NCBI RefSeq assembly: GCF_040361275.1
Contig: NZ_APNH01000003.1
Span: forward strand, 248,001-312,000
Direction: 5' to 3'
Length of the DNA: 64,000 nt
Source of the DNA: Salinisphaera sp. T31B1
Lineage (GTDB): Bacteria; Pseudomonadota; Gammaproteobacteria; Nevskiales; Salinisphaeraceae
Shown here piece after piece: positions 49,532 to 57,492 of the stretch; position 1 is the stretch's first letter; each line of letters starts with the position of its first letter. The position numbers and the translations under genes are program-made. The notes under the pieces are model-generated. The model saw nothing but the letters and a program-made list of their open reading frames with translations. It had not been told where the DNA came from and searched no databases.

Positions 49532-50626
49532 TCAGGGTTTGCCTGTCCTGGGTACGGTGCCCGCCGGCGGCGCGTTTTCGCCGAGCACGCGGCCGTTGAC
49601 GGTCTTGCCGTACATCGACTGCTTGCCGTGATATTTCTCGGCGGTTTCGGCGACCGAGCCGTTGAAGCGCGGATCCTGGGGGCGCGGCTGGCTGTCGATG
49701 TACTGGGCCACGTCCCAGGCCTGCTGGTCGCTCAGGGTGGCAGCACCTAGCGGCATATTGGCCTTGATGAACCCGGCGGCGGTATTTACTCGGTGCATGC
49801 CCGCGCCCCAGTTGAACGAGCGCGCCCCCCACAGCGGCGGGAAGGCGATGCTGCCGTCGGCCGCACGCTGACCCTGGCCGTCACTGCCGTGACAGAGCGC
49901 GCAATGGGTTTCGAAGACCTTCTCTCCACGCGCATAGCTCGGCGGCTGCTCGGGTTCGTCGAGTTTCGGGTAGCCGGCGCCCGGCATCTTCTTGCCCACC
50001 GGCGCGCCGCTGGCCAACCAGTAGGCATAGGTCTGCAGTGCAGTGAGCACGTCGTCGCCGCGCGGCGGGGCGGTGCCGTTCATGCTGTAGCGGAAACAGC
50101 CCTGGATCCGCTCGGCGAAGTCGTTGACGTGCTTGTTCTTGCCGCGATACGCCGGATACATGCCCCATGCAGCCCATAGCGGCGCCGAGTCGGCCAGCCG
50201 CCCGGCATCCAGATGACAGTTGGCACACTGCAGATCGTTGCCGACGAACGGGCCCGCATGCTGCTGGGTGTTCGTGAAGATCTGTTCGCCCTTGCGCACC
50301 ATCGCGCCGAACTCGTTGTCGGGTATCGCATCGCGGGCGGGGGGCGAGAACACGGCGGTGTCGTCCTCGTTCGGGTCACTCGTGGCGGGCTGAGCGGTGG
50401 CCGGTGCGTCGGCCTTGTCCGCAGGCGCTTCGTCGGCCGTGGCCGGCGGATGGTCCTTGGTCTTGTTGATTGTCTGGGCGCCAGCATTGGCCTTGGCCGG
50501 GCTCGTGACCGGGCCGGTCTGACTCGCGGCCGTGCGATCGTCGGCATGGCTTGCCACCCACACGATCACCGCCGCTAGCAGGAAAAAGGACACGGCCACG
50601 GTCAGCAGCGGGATACGGCTACTCAT
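49532..50626 (-). CDS. tsdA: Thiosulfate dehydrogenase TsdA (di-haem cytochrome c)
   Basis: A protein of 364 residues. A membrane anchor/signal (LLTVAVSFFLLAAVIVWVA) is followed by a disordered Ala/Pro/Asp-rich stretch to about residue 95. Two haem c sites are CANCH and CALCH. RIQGCFRYSMNGTAPP carries the cysteine that ligates the first haem in TsdA enzymes. The enzyme joins two thiosulfates into tetrathionate or works in reverse. The gene follows tsdB, with the AAGGAG site inside the tsdB end. The long linker is unusual. Confidence 0.92.
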   Translation of the reverse strand: MSSRIPLLTVAVSFFLLAAVIVWVASHADDRTAASQTGPVTSPAKANAGAQTINKTKDHPPATADEAPADKADAPATAQPATSDPNEDDTAVFSPPARDAIPDNEFGAMVRKGEQIFTNTQQHAGPFVGNDLQCANCHLDAGRLADSAPLWAAWGMYPAYRGKNKHVNDFAERIQGCFRYSMNGTAPPRGDDVLTALQTYAYWLASGAPVGKKMPGAGYPKLDEPEQPPSYARGEKVFETHCALCHGSDGQGQRAADGSIAFPPLWGARSFNWGAGMHRVNTAAGFIKANMPLGAATLSDQQAWDVAQYIDSQPRPQDPRFNGSVAETAEKYHGKQSMYGKTVNGRVLGENAPPAGTVPRTGKP

Positions 50627-51290
50627 GTTCGTCTCCTTCGGTCTTGTGGGTAGCGGGTGTCTGTGCGGCGAAATACGCGGCGACCGGCGCCAGGTCGTCG
50701 TCGTGCAGCTGGCTGGCGATGGATGCCATCAATCCCATGGGCCCGCCGGGGCGCTTGCCGGTGCGCCAGGCGCGCAACTGAGCTTCGATATAGCCGGCGG
50801 GCTGGCCGGCCAGAGGCGGGAAGTACTCACCGACCCCGACGCCGGCCGGTCCGTGGCACTGTACGCACGCCGGTATCCCGTCGGCCCAGCGGCCGTGTTC
50901 GGCCAGCGCGGTGCCCGCCGCCGGAATATCGCCGGTATCGGTGCCTGTGCTTCGGGCGGTCGGAACCGGCAGCCGGCTGTAGTAAACAGCCATCGCCTGC
51001 CGCTGCTCGTCGGACATCGCGCCTGCGATCGGCATCATCACCGCGTTGGCGCGCTGACCCGAGGCAAACGCATCCAGTTGTTCGGCGAGATATGTTTTAC
51101 CCAGACCGGCCAGGCGGGGAAATCCCGCGGCCGAATTGCCGCCGCCGTCGGCGCCATGGCAACTGCTGCACGGGGCAATCTTGTCGCCGAGGCCCTGCTT
51201 GGCGATCGACGCGGCGTCGGGCGAGGCTGCGTGGGTGGCGACAGGTAACAGAAAAAGGGTCGTTATGACCGCTTGTAGAATCCGTCTCAT
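50619..51290 (-). CDS. tsdB: Di-haem cytochrome c4-like electron partner TsdB
   Basis: A protein of 223 residues with a cleavable signal peptide (FLLPVATHAAS) and two c-type haem sites, CSSCH and CVQCH, in the cytochrome c4-like double-domain layout (GFPRLAGLGKTYLAEQLDAF and YFPPLAGQPAGYIEAQLRAW). In TsdBA systems TsdB accepts electrons from TsdA and passes them to the terminal oxidase. It overlaps tsdA by eight bases and is divergent from the TauE/SafE exporter gene across a 143-base gap. Confidence 0.88.
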   Translation of the reverse strand: MRRILQAVITTLFLLPVATHAASPDAASIAKQGLGDKIAPCSSCHGADGGGNSAAGFPRLAGLGKTYLAEQLDAFASGQRANAVMMPIAGAMSDEQRQAMAVYYSRLPVPTARSTGTDTGDIPAAGTALAEHGRWADGIPACVQCHGPAGVGVGEYFPPLAGQPAGYIEAQLRAWRTGKRPGGPMGLMASIASQLHDDDLAPVAAYFAAQTPATHKTEGDEHE

Positions 51291-51336
51291 GCCGATTGCT
51301 CCTCTGCCGTCAACTGCCGATCATCGTATGATCAGA

Positions 51337-51350
51337 TACCCCGGCAGGTA
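51337..51350. promoter_or_regulatory. Candidate second operator, TACC-N6-GGTA
   Basis: TACCCCGGCAGGTA lies between divergent tsdB and tauE. Arms and spacing equal those of the perfect palindrome at 40520, though its core differs and is less symmetric. It could be another site for the CsoR-family regulator; short matches of this size can be chance. Confidence 0.4.
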
Positions 51351-51433
51351 ATGGTACAATAATTACTGTTATAACCATATATCTCATAATTCTATACTTC
51401 GAGCGCCAACGAGCGGCATTGCGGGAATAGGTC

Positions 51434-52264
51434 ATGGCCATACTGTTCGGCATCATCGTGGGACTCGCGCTGGGGTTGACCGGTGGCGGCGGATCGATAT
51501 TCGCGGTGCCGCTGTTGATTTACGGCCTCGGCGTGGCGCCGGCCAGTGCGGTGGCGATCTCGCTGGGCGCCGTCGCGATCACCGCGGCGTTCGGGGCCGC
51601 CGAGGGCCTGTATCGCGGTGTCGTCGAGCTGCGGGCCGCGCTGATCTTCGCCGTGGCCGGCATGGTGGCCGCGCCGCTGGGCGTATATATCGGCGGCCGG
51701 GTGAGCGATACGGTGGTGGTGCTGTTGTTCGCCGGGCTGATGATCGTCGTGGCTGTCCGCATGGGCTTGAAGGCGCGGCGTACGCCGGATGAATCCGCGG
51801 TCGTACGGGCTCGTTTTGCCGAACAGGCGACGGCCGATCCCGGAACGGTGTGTCGCTACAGCGGCGACGGCCGGCTTCGTCTGAATGCGCCCTGTAGCGC
51901 GGCCCTGGCCGCAGTCGGGCTGGTCGTGGGCGTGTTGTCGGGCTTTTTCGGGGTCGGCGGCGGTTTCCTGATCGTGCCGGCGCTGATCCTGATCACCGAA
52001 ATGGGTATCCACCGAGCGGTGGCGACATCGTTGCTCGTGATTACCTTGATCGGGCTGTCGGGAGTGGCCTCGGCGATGTTTTCCGGCCGCGAGATCGACT
52101 GGGCGCTGACCGCGCTGTTCGTTGTGGGCGGCGTGCTGGGCATGGCCGGCGGTCGCCGGTTGGCCCGTCACCTGGCCGGGCCGCGGTTGCAGTGGCTGTT
52201 TGCGGCTGCAATGCTCGCGACCGCCGGTTTCATTATCGTCGAACGCCTGTTGTTCGGCGGTTGA
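51434..52264 (+). CDS. TauE/SafE-family sulfite/anion exporter
   Basis: A protein of 276 residues of eight or so membrane helices in two repeated halves, the first beginning LFGIIVGLALGLTGGGGSIFAVPLL and the second LVVGVLSGFFGVGGGFLIVPALIL. These Gly-rich repeats are typical of TauE/SafE, which exports sulfite, sulfoacetate or related anions. Its place divergent from tsdBA suggests removal of sulfite made in sulfur oxidation. It has an AT-rich promoter region just before it. Confidence 0.88.
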   Translation: MAILFGIIVGLALGLTGGGGSIFAVPLLIYGLGVAPASAVAISLGAVAITAAFGAAEGLYRGVVELRAALIFAVAGMVAAPLGVYIGGRVSDTVVVLLFAGLMIVVAVRMGLKARRTPDESAVVRARFAEQATADPGTVCRYSGDGRLRLNAPCSAALAAVGLVVGVLSGFFGVGGGFLIVPALILITEMGIHRAVATSLLVITLIGLSGVASAMFSGREIDWALTALFVVGGVLGMAGGRRLARHLAGPRLQWLFAAAMLATAGFIIVERLLFGG

Positions 52265-52296
52265 TCCGGTACCCACCGCGTATCTGGCGCAAGCGT

Positions 52297-52310
52297 TTGA
52301 TCCAGATCAA
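52297..52310. promoter_or_regulatory. FNR/Anr box upstream of the PdxH-like gene
   Basis: TTGATCCAGATCAA is a perfect TTGAT-N4-ATCAA site, 60 bases before the ATG at 52370. Such sites bind Fnr/Anr at low oxygen. Confidence 0.8.
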
Positions 52311-52369
52311 TCCCGGGCCGGAGTGCCGTGATTATCGTGACGCTTGCATCGATACACGAGTGACATCCG

Positions 52370-52966
52370 ATGGCTAAGCCGTGTTCTTACAACGACCCCA
52401 TAACCTACCTCGGCCAACTCATGGACGAAGCCGTTAGGCGTGGCGTGCCCGATTACCAGGCGGCGGCGTTGGCGACCGTGGAGCCCACCACCGGGCGACC
52501 ATCGGTACGGACTGTGTACGTACATCGATTGGGCGACACACTCGGTTTGTTCGTCAACAGCCGGACCGGCAAGGGCCGGCAGCTGGAGTGGAACCCTCAC
52601 GCTGGGCTGTGTTTCTTCTGGCGTAGTCTGCAGACACAGGTAGTGATCGACGGTACCGTGGAGTTGTTGGATGAGGCCAGCGCCGATCATCTATGGTCGC
52701 GGCGATCGCGTGAGTGTTCGTTGGTTGCCAGCGCGTCGCATCCGGAACGCGTCACTGCTGGTTCCGTAACCTTGCCCGAGCGCATCAGCCAGCGGCGCCA
52801 CCGATACGACTTCCAACCGGTACCCAGACCACTCTACTGGGTTGCCTACCGGCTGATTCCCATCCGAATGGAGTTCTGGGCCACGGGCTGGCAACGGGCG
52901 CGGCTGCGACGTCTGTTCGAACGTGCGCCCGACGGCGGTTGGCAGCATGTTCTACGTGAACCGTGA
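52370..52966 (+). CDS. PdxH-like pyridoxamine 5'-phosphate oxidase-family flavoprotein
   Basis: A protein of 198 residues with an FMN-binding split barrel: GRPSVRTVYVHRLG, the LFVNSRTGKGRQLEWNP loop, FFWRSLQTQVVIDG and the C-terminal PIRMEFW. The order matches PdxH, which oxidises PNP/PMP to pyridoxal phosphate with oxygen. The C-terminal RLHDR motif of PdxH is changed to RARLRR, and the protein is about 20 residues shorter, so it may be a paralogue with another substrate. An FNR box precedes it, odd for an oxygen-using enzyme. Confidence 0.75.
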   Translation: MAKPCSYNDPITYLGQLMDEAVRRGVPDYQAAALATVEPTTGRPSVRTVYVHRLGDTLGLFVNSRTGKGRQLEWNPHAGLCFFWRSLQTQVVIDGTVELLDEASADHLWSRRSRECSLVASASHPERVTAGSVTLPERISQRRHRYDFQPVPRPLYWVAYRLIPIRMEFWATGWQRARLRRLFERAPDGGWQHVLREP

Positions 52967-53383
52967 TCGACGGTCTGCTAACCCGTTGGTGTCCGCCGTA
53001 GTTGATCCTGCCGGCTTGGCCGCGGCGTGAATAGGTGGTTTCGCGCGAGAGGCTGTTTTATCCATCGCTGCAGGGGGTCTGTGCCATGGATGACGTACGC
53101 GCGGATCGGTGTCTGGCCAGGCGATCCGACCGGATCAGCTATCCGGACGGGGAGGTATCGCCGGTCGGCCGGCGGCACCTGCTCGCGCCCGGCGATCGAT
53201 ACCCAAGCATGGCCTGTTGTGATCTCCTCGGGCCGCCATGCGCGATACGCCTGCTCCTGCCGTTCGGCCGATGGACGTACCGGCAAGTCGCGACGGTAGA
53301 TTGATTGGTCAGGCGGGGCCGGCTTTTGCAGGGGGCAAACGACAGGTCGCCCGGATGGCCGCGCTCGTCGCTGGGCCGGATGC
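52967..53383. other. Gap of about 420 bases with one weak small frame
   Basis: The convergent gap between the PdxH-like gene and the first UspA gene. Apart from a small candidate gene at 53086-53304 I see no gene, RNA or clear repeat. Confidence 0.5.
53086..53304 (+). CDS. Possible small hypothetical protein
   Basis: The frame encodes 72 residues (starts MDDVRADRCLARRSD). AGGGGG precedes the ATG by eight bases. It contains PVGRRHLLAPGDRYPS and LLGPPCAIRLLLPFGRW but no known domain. Overlapping frames exist on both strands, so coding is uncertain. Confidence 0.3.
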   Translation: MDDVRADRCLARRSDRISYPDGEVSPVGRRHLLAPGDRYPSMACCDLLGPPCAIRLLLPFGRWTYRQVATVD

Positions 53384-53830
53384 TCAGCCGCTCCACCGCC
53401 ATCCGCCGGCGGCACGCAGTACCACGACCGAGCAGGGCGCTCGGCGCAGCACGCGATCGGCGGTGCCGCCCAGCAGGATGTCGCGGCTGCGGGGGTTGTG
53501 AGAAGCCATGACGATCAGCCCGGCGCCGATGTCCACCGCCCGGCCGACAACGGTCGGTGCGACCGGGCCCGCCAGGGCGGTACTTTGCCAGTGGGTGCCG
53601 TCGCGAAATTCCAGCTGCGCGATTTCACGCAGTTCGGTGCCGGCTTCCTCGATCGCCTCGTCGACGCTGTTGCGTGGCACATAGGGCCAGATCGCCACGT
53701 CGTCGGGCACGACGGTGATCAGATGAATTTCAGCGTCGTATTGAACGGCCATTGCGGCCACGGCAGAGAAAACCAGATCGAAGACGGCTTCATGCCCTAG
53801 ATCGATCGGTACCAGCATGCGGTTGTTCAT
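53384..53830 (-). CDS. Universal stress protein (UspA family)
   Basis: A protein of 148 residues. It begins with MLVPIDLGHEAVFD, and ends with the nucleotide-binding pattern VMASHNPRSRDILLGGTADRVLRRAPCSVVVLR (G-x2-G-x9-G-x-S/T-like). UspA proteins bind ATP or signal nucleotides and aid survival under energy or oxygen stress. It lies 35 bases behind a second UspA gene and probably shares its FNR-controlled transcript. Confidence 0.88.
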   Translation of the reverse strand: MNNRMLVPIDLGHEAVFDLVFSAVAAMAVQYDAEIHLITVVPDDVAIWPYVPRNSVDEAIEEAGTELREIAQLEFRDGTHWQSTALAGPVAPTVVGRAVDIGAGLIVMASHNPRSRDILLGGTADRVLRRAPCSVVVLRAAGGWRWSG

Positions 53831-53865
53831 GATCAGATCTCCCGTTGAGCATCATGCGCCGGGTA

Positions 53866-54348
53866 TCAGTCAAGCGCGTTGCGGCTTTGATCAGCCCGGG
53901 CCGGATCGTCGTCGGCAATCGCTTTCTGGCGCACGACGAGTACCGAATGCCGGGCATGCTTGACGACTTGGCTTGCCGTGCTGCCCAGCAGCACATCCCA
54001 GAACGCGGGGTTGTGCGAGGCCATGACGATCAGATCAGCATCGAAATAATCCGCACGGCGCACGATCGTGCGTGCCACCGGACCGACCCGCACATCGGCT
54101 TCCCACGCCACCCCGGGCGCCAGGTGCCGTACGGCGATGTCTGCCAGCGCCTGTTTGGCATGCTCGCCGAGCGCTCGTACCTGATCGGTGGCGACATAAG
54201 GGAAGTCGCCCACATCGATCTGGGGGATGACGTTGAGGAGCACGATACGATCCCGGTCGTCCAGCCGCGCGCGCTCGACCGCGCCGAAGACGCTGTCGAG
54301 CACGAGTTCGTGGTTAAGATCCAGGGGAACGACGATGGTCTGTGACAT
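53866..54348 (-). CDS. Universal stress protein (UspA family), second copy
   Basis: A protein of 160 residues from ATG 54348, with GGAGAA upstream. It begins SQTIVVPLDLNHELVLD and has VMASHNPAFWDVLLGSTASQVVKHARHSVLVVR. It is similar to the neighbouring UspA along its length, so the pair look like a tandem duplication. An FNR box lies 62 bases upstream, as for UspA genes of Anr regulons in Pseudomonas. Confidence 0.9.
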   Translation of the reverse strand: MSQTIVVPLDLNHELVLDSVFGAVERARLDDRDRIVLLNVIPQIDVGDFPYVATDQVRALGEHAKQALADIAVRHLAPGVAWEADVRVGPVARTIVRRADYFDADLIVMASHNPAFWDVLLGSTASQVVKHARHSVLVVRQKAIADDDPARADQSRNALD

Positions 54349-54409
54349 GGCGAGTTCTCCAGTGGGGCGGGTTCGGTGTCCAGTGTGCGGTCGTGGCCGG
54401 CCCAGCGTG

Positions 54410-54423
54410 TTGATCTGGATCAA
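54410..54423. promoter_or_regulatory. FNR/Anr box upstream of the UspA pair
   Basis: TTGATCTGGATCAA, a perfect site, lies 62 bases before the second UspA gene's ATG and 24 bases past the CydX-like stop. Confidence 0.82.
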
Positions 54424-54446
54424 GCGCTCGCGGCGGCGACCGCCGC

Positions 54447-54632
54447 TCAATCGCGCTCGGCGGGCTCGTCGACTTCGAGGATGACGGTGCCGGTGGCCGC
54501 GATGAGCATCATCATCACGGTGCCCAGCACCCAGGCCAGGTACCAGGCGCCGGCCTCGCCGAGGACGATGGCCAGGAACAGGGCGATCAGTCCGACGAGA
54601 AACCAGAACGCGAACAGCAGAATGTTTTTCAT
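54447..54632 (-). CDS. CydX-like small membrane protein of the cytochrome bd operon
   Basis: A protein of 61 residues from ATG 54632. Its second half, GAWYLAWVLGTVMMMLIAATG, matches CydX (WYxAWxLG), the short subunit that stabilises cytochrome bd. It differs by an additional N-terminal helix (ILLFAFWFLVGLIALFLAIVLGE). It lies 20 bases after cydB. Placement and motif support a role in the oxidase; the extra helix may replace another small subunit such as YbgE or CydY/CydH. Confidence 0.65.
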   Translation of the reverse strand: MKNILLFAFWFLVGLIALFLAIVLGEAGAWYLAWVLGTVMMMLIAATGTVILEVDEPAERD

Positions 54633-54651
54633 GGGTAGCTCCTGAAAGACG

Positions 54652-55785
54652 CTAGTAGGCGTGTTCGTCGTGTTCGATGGTTTCCGGGGTGACCTTGCCG
54701 CGCATGACCCAGAACGCCCAGCTGGTATAGATCGCAACGATCGGGATGAAGATGGCGGTGAACACCAGCATCCAGCCCAGCGTGGTCGCGCTCGACGAGG
54801 CGTCCCATACGGTCAGGCTGTGTCCGGGGTTCGTCGACGACGGCATGAGGAACGGGAACATCGCCGTGCCCACGGTGCCGATCGTGCCGGCCCAGGCCAG
54901 CGCGCCCAGCCACCAGCTGGCATGCGACCAGCCGCGGCGAGCACAGGCGATGCCGGCCAGCACGGCGGCATACACCAGCCCCGGTACCAGCCACAGCAGC
55001 GGGTAGGCAGCAAAATTATTCAGCCAAGCGCCGGAAACCATGTCGACGGTCTTGCGCAGCGGCATCGCCGGGCCGGCCGGGTCGGCTCCGCCGGCGATCA
55101 CATAACCGGGCATGAACCATACCCACAGCCCGCAGACCGTGAACAGCACGACGGCGGCAAGCCCGGCCATCGTGAGCAGTTTAGCCGCGCGCTCGCGGAT
55201 CACGCCCGTGCCGCGGTTCATCACCATGGCACTGCCCTGATAGAGCGCGAGCGCGATCGACATCAGCCCGCAGAGCACCGCGAACGGGTTGAACAGCGCG
55301 ATGAAGCTGCCGGTGTAGTAGGACACCATGTTCCACTCGAAGTGAAAGGGCACCCCGCGCAGCATGTTGCCCATGGCCGCGCCGAACACGATCATCGGCA
55401 CCGCGCCGGAAACGAACAGCGCGGTATCCCACACGCCGCGCCAGCGCAGCGAGGGCAGCTTGCTGCGGTACTCGAAGCCCAGCGGACGCACGATCATGCT
55501 CCACAGCAGCACGAGCATGACGACATACAGCCCGGAAAAGGCGGTGGCATAGATCGTCGGCCAGGCCGCGAACACCGCACCGCCGCCGAGAATGAACCAC
55601 ACCTGATTGCCGTCCCAGTGCGGGGCGATCATGTTGATCACCGCGCGGCGCTCGCCGTCGGTACGCCCCAGGTAGCGCAGGCCTGCGCCGACGCCCATGT
55701 CCATGCCGACCATCACGGCCAGGCCGATCAGCAGCACGCCGAGCAGTGCCCACCAGACGAGCTTGAGAACGATATAGATTTCCAT
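54652..55785 (-). CDS. cydB: Cytochrome bd ubiquinol oxidase subunit II
   Basis: A protein of 377 residues with about nine membrane helices. It begins with LKLVWWALLGVLLIGLAVMVGMDMGVGA and has HWDGNQVWFILGGGAVFAAWP, conserved in CydB. It forms the oxidase with CydA. The start lies three bases after the cydA stop and the gene is followed by the cydX-like gene. Confidence 0.96.
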   Translation of the reverse strand: MEIYIVLKLVWWALLGVLLIGLAVMVGMDMGVGAGLRYLGRTDGERRAVINMIAPHWDGNQVWFILGGGAVFAAWPTIYATAFSGLYVVMLVLLWSMIVRPLGFEYRSKLPSLRWRGVWDTALFVSGAVPMIVFGAAMGNMLRGVPFHFEWNMVSYYTGSFIALFNPFAVLCGLMSIALALYQGSAMVMNRGTGVIRERAAKLLTMAGLAAVVLFTVCGLWVWFMPGYVIAGGADPAGPAMPLRKTVDMVSGAWLNNFAAYPLLWLVPGLVYAAVLAGIACARRGWSHASWWLGALAWAGTIGTVGTAMFPFLMPSSTNPGHSLTVWDASSSATTLGWMLVFTAIFIPIVAIYTSWAFWVMRGKVTPETIEHDEHAY

Positions 55786-55788
55786 GGC

Positions 55789-57369
55789 TTAAGCCTCGCT
55801 CCACTGCGACGTGTGGCCGGGGCCGACAACGGTGGCCGCGGCGGGCGGGCCGTCGTCCGGCCCTTTCTTGATGAATTTCACCATCAGGAACATCTCGACG
55901 ATGATGAACAGGGTGTAGATCGCCACGAATCCCGACAGCGAGAAGATCATGTAGCCCACGCTGTGCGTCGATGCCGAGATCCAGGTCGGCAGCTGGCCGT
56001 AGACCGTCCACGGCTGGCGGCCGAGCTCGGCGACCACCCAGCCGGCCTCGTTGGCGATGAAGGGCACGGGGATCATCCACGGCGCGATCTTGAGGAACAT
56101 GCGCTTGTCGGTGATCTGTCCGCGCAGCGAATAGATCGTGGCCAGGATCAGGAAACCGAGCATCAGGAATGCCGCAGCGACCATGATCCGGAACGACCAG
56201 AACACCGGCCCCACGGGCGGAATGGTGTCGCGTGCCGCCTGGGTGATCTGTTCCGGCGTCGCCTGGGTGACATCGGGGGCATAGCGCTTGACCAGCAACG
56301 CATAGCCGAGGTTGTCGCCGTGGCTGCGGAACGTACGCAGGGCGTCGCGATCGTTCGGGTTGTGGCTGAGCGTTTCCAGGGCCGCGAGTGCTGGAATACC
56401 GTCGCGGATCCGGGTCTCGGCGCGGTGGACCAGATCGTGCGCGCCGGGAATCGTGCCGTCGAAACTATGGGTGACCAGCGGCGTGAGCACGTAGGGAATC
56501 TGCAGCTCGAAGCGATTCTCCATCGCCTGCTGATCCGGCCAGGCGACCACGTTGAAGCCGGCCGGCGCCTCGGCGGTTTCCCACAGGCCTTCCATGGCAA
56601 CCAGCTTGTTGGGCTGGCCTTCGCCGCTGATGAAGCCGAGCGCGTCGCCCAGACAGATCACGCCGATACTGGCGAATACGCCGAACAGCGCCGCGACCCG
56701 GAACGAGCGCACGGCGATCGCCATGTGGCGCTTGCGCAACATATAGAACGCGCTGATGCCGATCACGAAGATGGCCGCGGTCAGAAAACCCGCCACGCTG
56801 GTATGCACGAACTTGGCCTGGGCATCGTGGCTGAAGAACAGCGCGGTGAAGCTGTCCAGCTCCATGCGCATGGTGGCCGGATTGAAGGTCGAGCCGACCG
56901 GATGCTGCATGTAGGCGTTGGCCACCAGAATCCACAGCGCCGAGAGATTCGAGCCGAGCGCGACCATATAGGTCACCAGCAGATGCTTGCCGCGGGAGAG
57001 CTTGTCCCAGCCGAACAGCATCAGGCCGACGAAGGTCGATTCCAGGAAAAAGGCCATCAGGCCTTCGATCGCCAGCGGCGCGCCGAAGATGTCGCCGACG
57101 AAATGCGAGTAGGTCGACCAGTTGGTGCCGAACTCGAACTCCATGGTCAGCCCGGTGGCCACGCCGAGCGCGAAGTTGATCGCGAACAGCTTCGACCAGA
57201 ACTGGGTCATCTGGCGATAGACCTCGCGGCCGCTGATGACGTAGATGGTCTCCATCGTCGCCAGCAGCACGGCCAGGCCGAGCGTGAGCGGTACGAACAA
57301 ATAGTGATAGAGCGCGGTCGCGGCAAACTGCGTGCGCGAGAGCGCGATGACGGTTTCCAGTTCCTGCAT
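55789..57369 (-). CDS. cydA: Cytochrome bd ubiquinol oxidase subunit I
   Basis: A protein of 526 residues. The haem-ligand histidine is in TALYHYLFVPLTLGL, another in FVHTSVAGFLTAA, and WVVAELGRQPWTVYGQL is the family motif after the quinol loop. The loop is of the short type. The enzyme reduces oxygen with high affinity and makes proton motive force without pumping. An FNR box lies 84 bases upstream. Confidence 0.97.
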   Translation of the reverse strand: MQELETVIALSRTQFAATALYHYLFVPLTLGLAVLLATMETIYVISGREVYRQMTQFWSKLFAINFALGVATGLTMEFEFGTNWSTYSHFVGDIFGAPLAIEGLMAFFLESTFVGLMLFGWDKLSRGKHLLVTYMVALGSNLSALWILVANAYMQHPVGSTFNPATMRMELDSFTALFFSHDAQAKFVHTSVAGFLTAAIFVIGISAFYMLRKRHMAIAVRSFRVAALFGVFASIGVICLGDALGFISGEGQPNKLVAMEGLWETAEAPAGFNVVAWPDQQAMENRFELQIPYVLTPLVTHSFDGTIPGAHDLVHRAETRIRDGIPALAALETLSHNPNDRDALRTFRSHGDNLGYALLVKRYAPDVTQATPEQITQAARDTIPPVGPVFWSFRIMVAAAFLMLGFLILATIYSLRGQITDKRMFLKIAPWMIPVPFIANEAGWVVAELGRQPWTVYGQLPTWISASTHSVGYMIFSLSGFVAIYTLFIIVEMFLMVKFIKKGPDDGPPAAATVVGPGHTSQWSEA

Positions 57370-57452
57370 GGCTCGAAGCTCGTGGTCAGGCGGTCGGGAC
57401 GACCAGGACGGGTTGGTGTGGTCAAGCGTAGTCCGGCGGGGCGAGGTGCTTT

Positions 57453-57466
57453 TTGATCTGGATCAA
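57453..57466. promoter_or_regulatory. FNR/Anr box upstream of cydAB
   Basis: TTGATCTGGATCAA is perfect and sits 84 bases before the cydA ATG, just beyond the cydC stop. Confidence 0.85.
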
Positions 57467-57492
57467 ATCGCGCTCGCGCCCGTGCGGGCGGC

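Noticed and set aside
54661-57456. A 931-codon plus-strand open frame opposite cydB and cydA
   Set aside because: It is antisense to two clear genes, lacks any recognisable domain, is Arg/His/Gly-rich, and follows from high GC codon bias.
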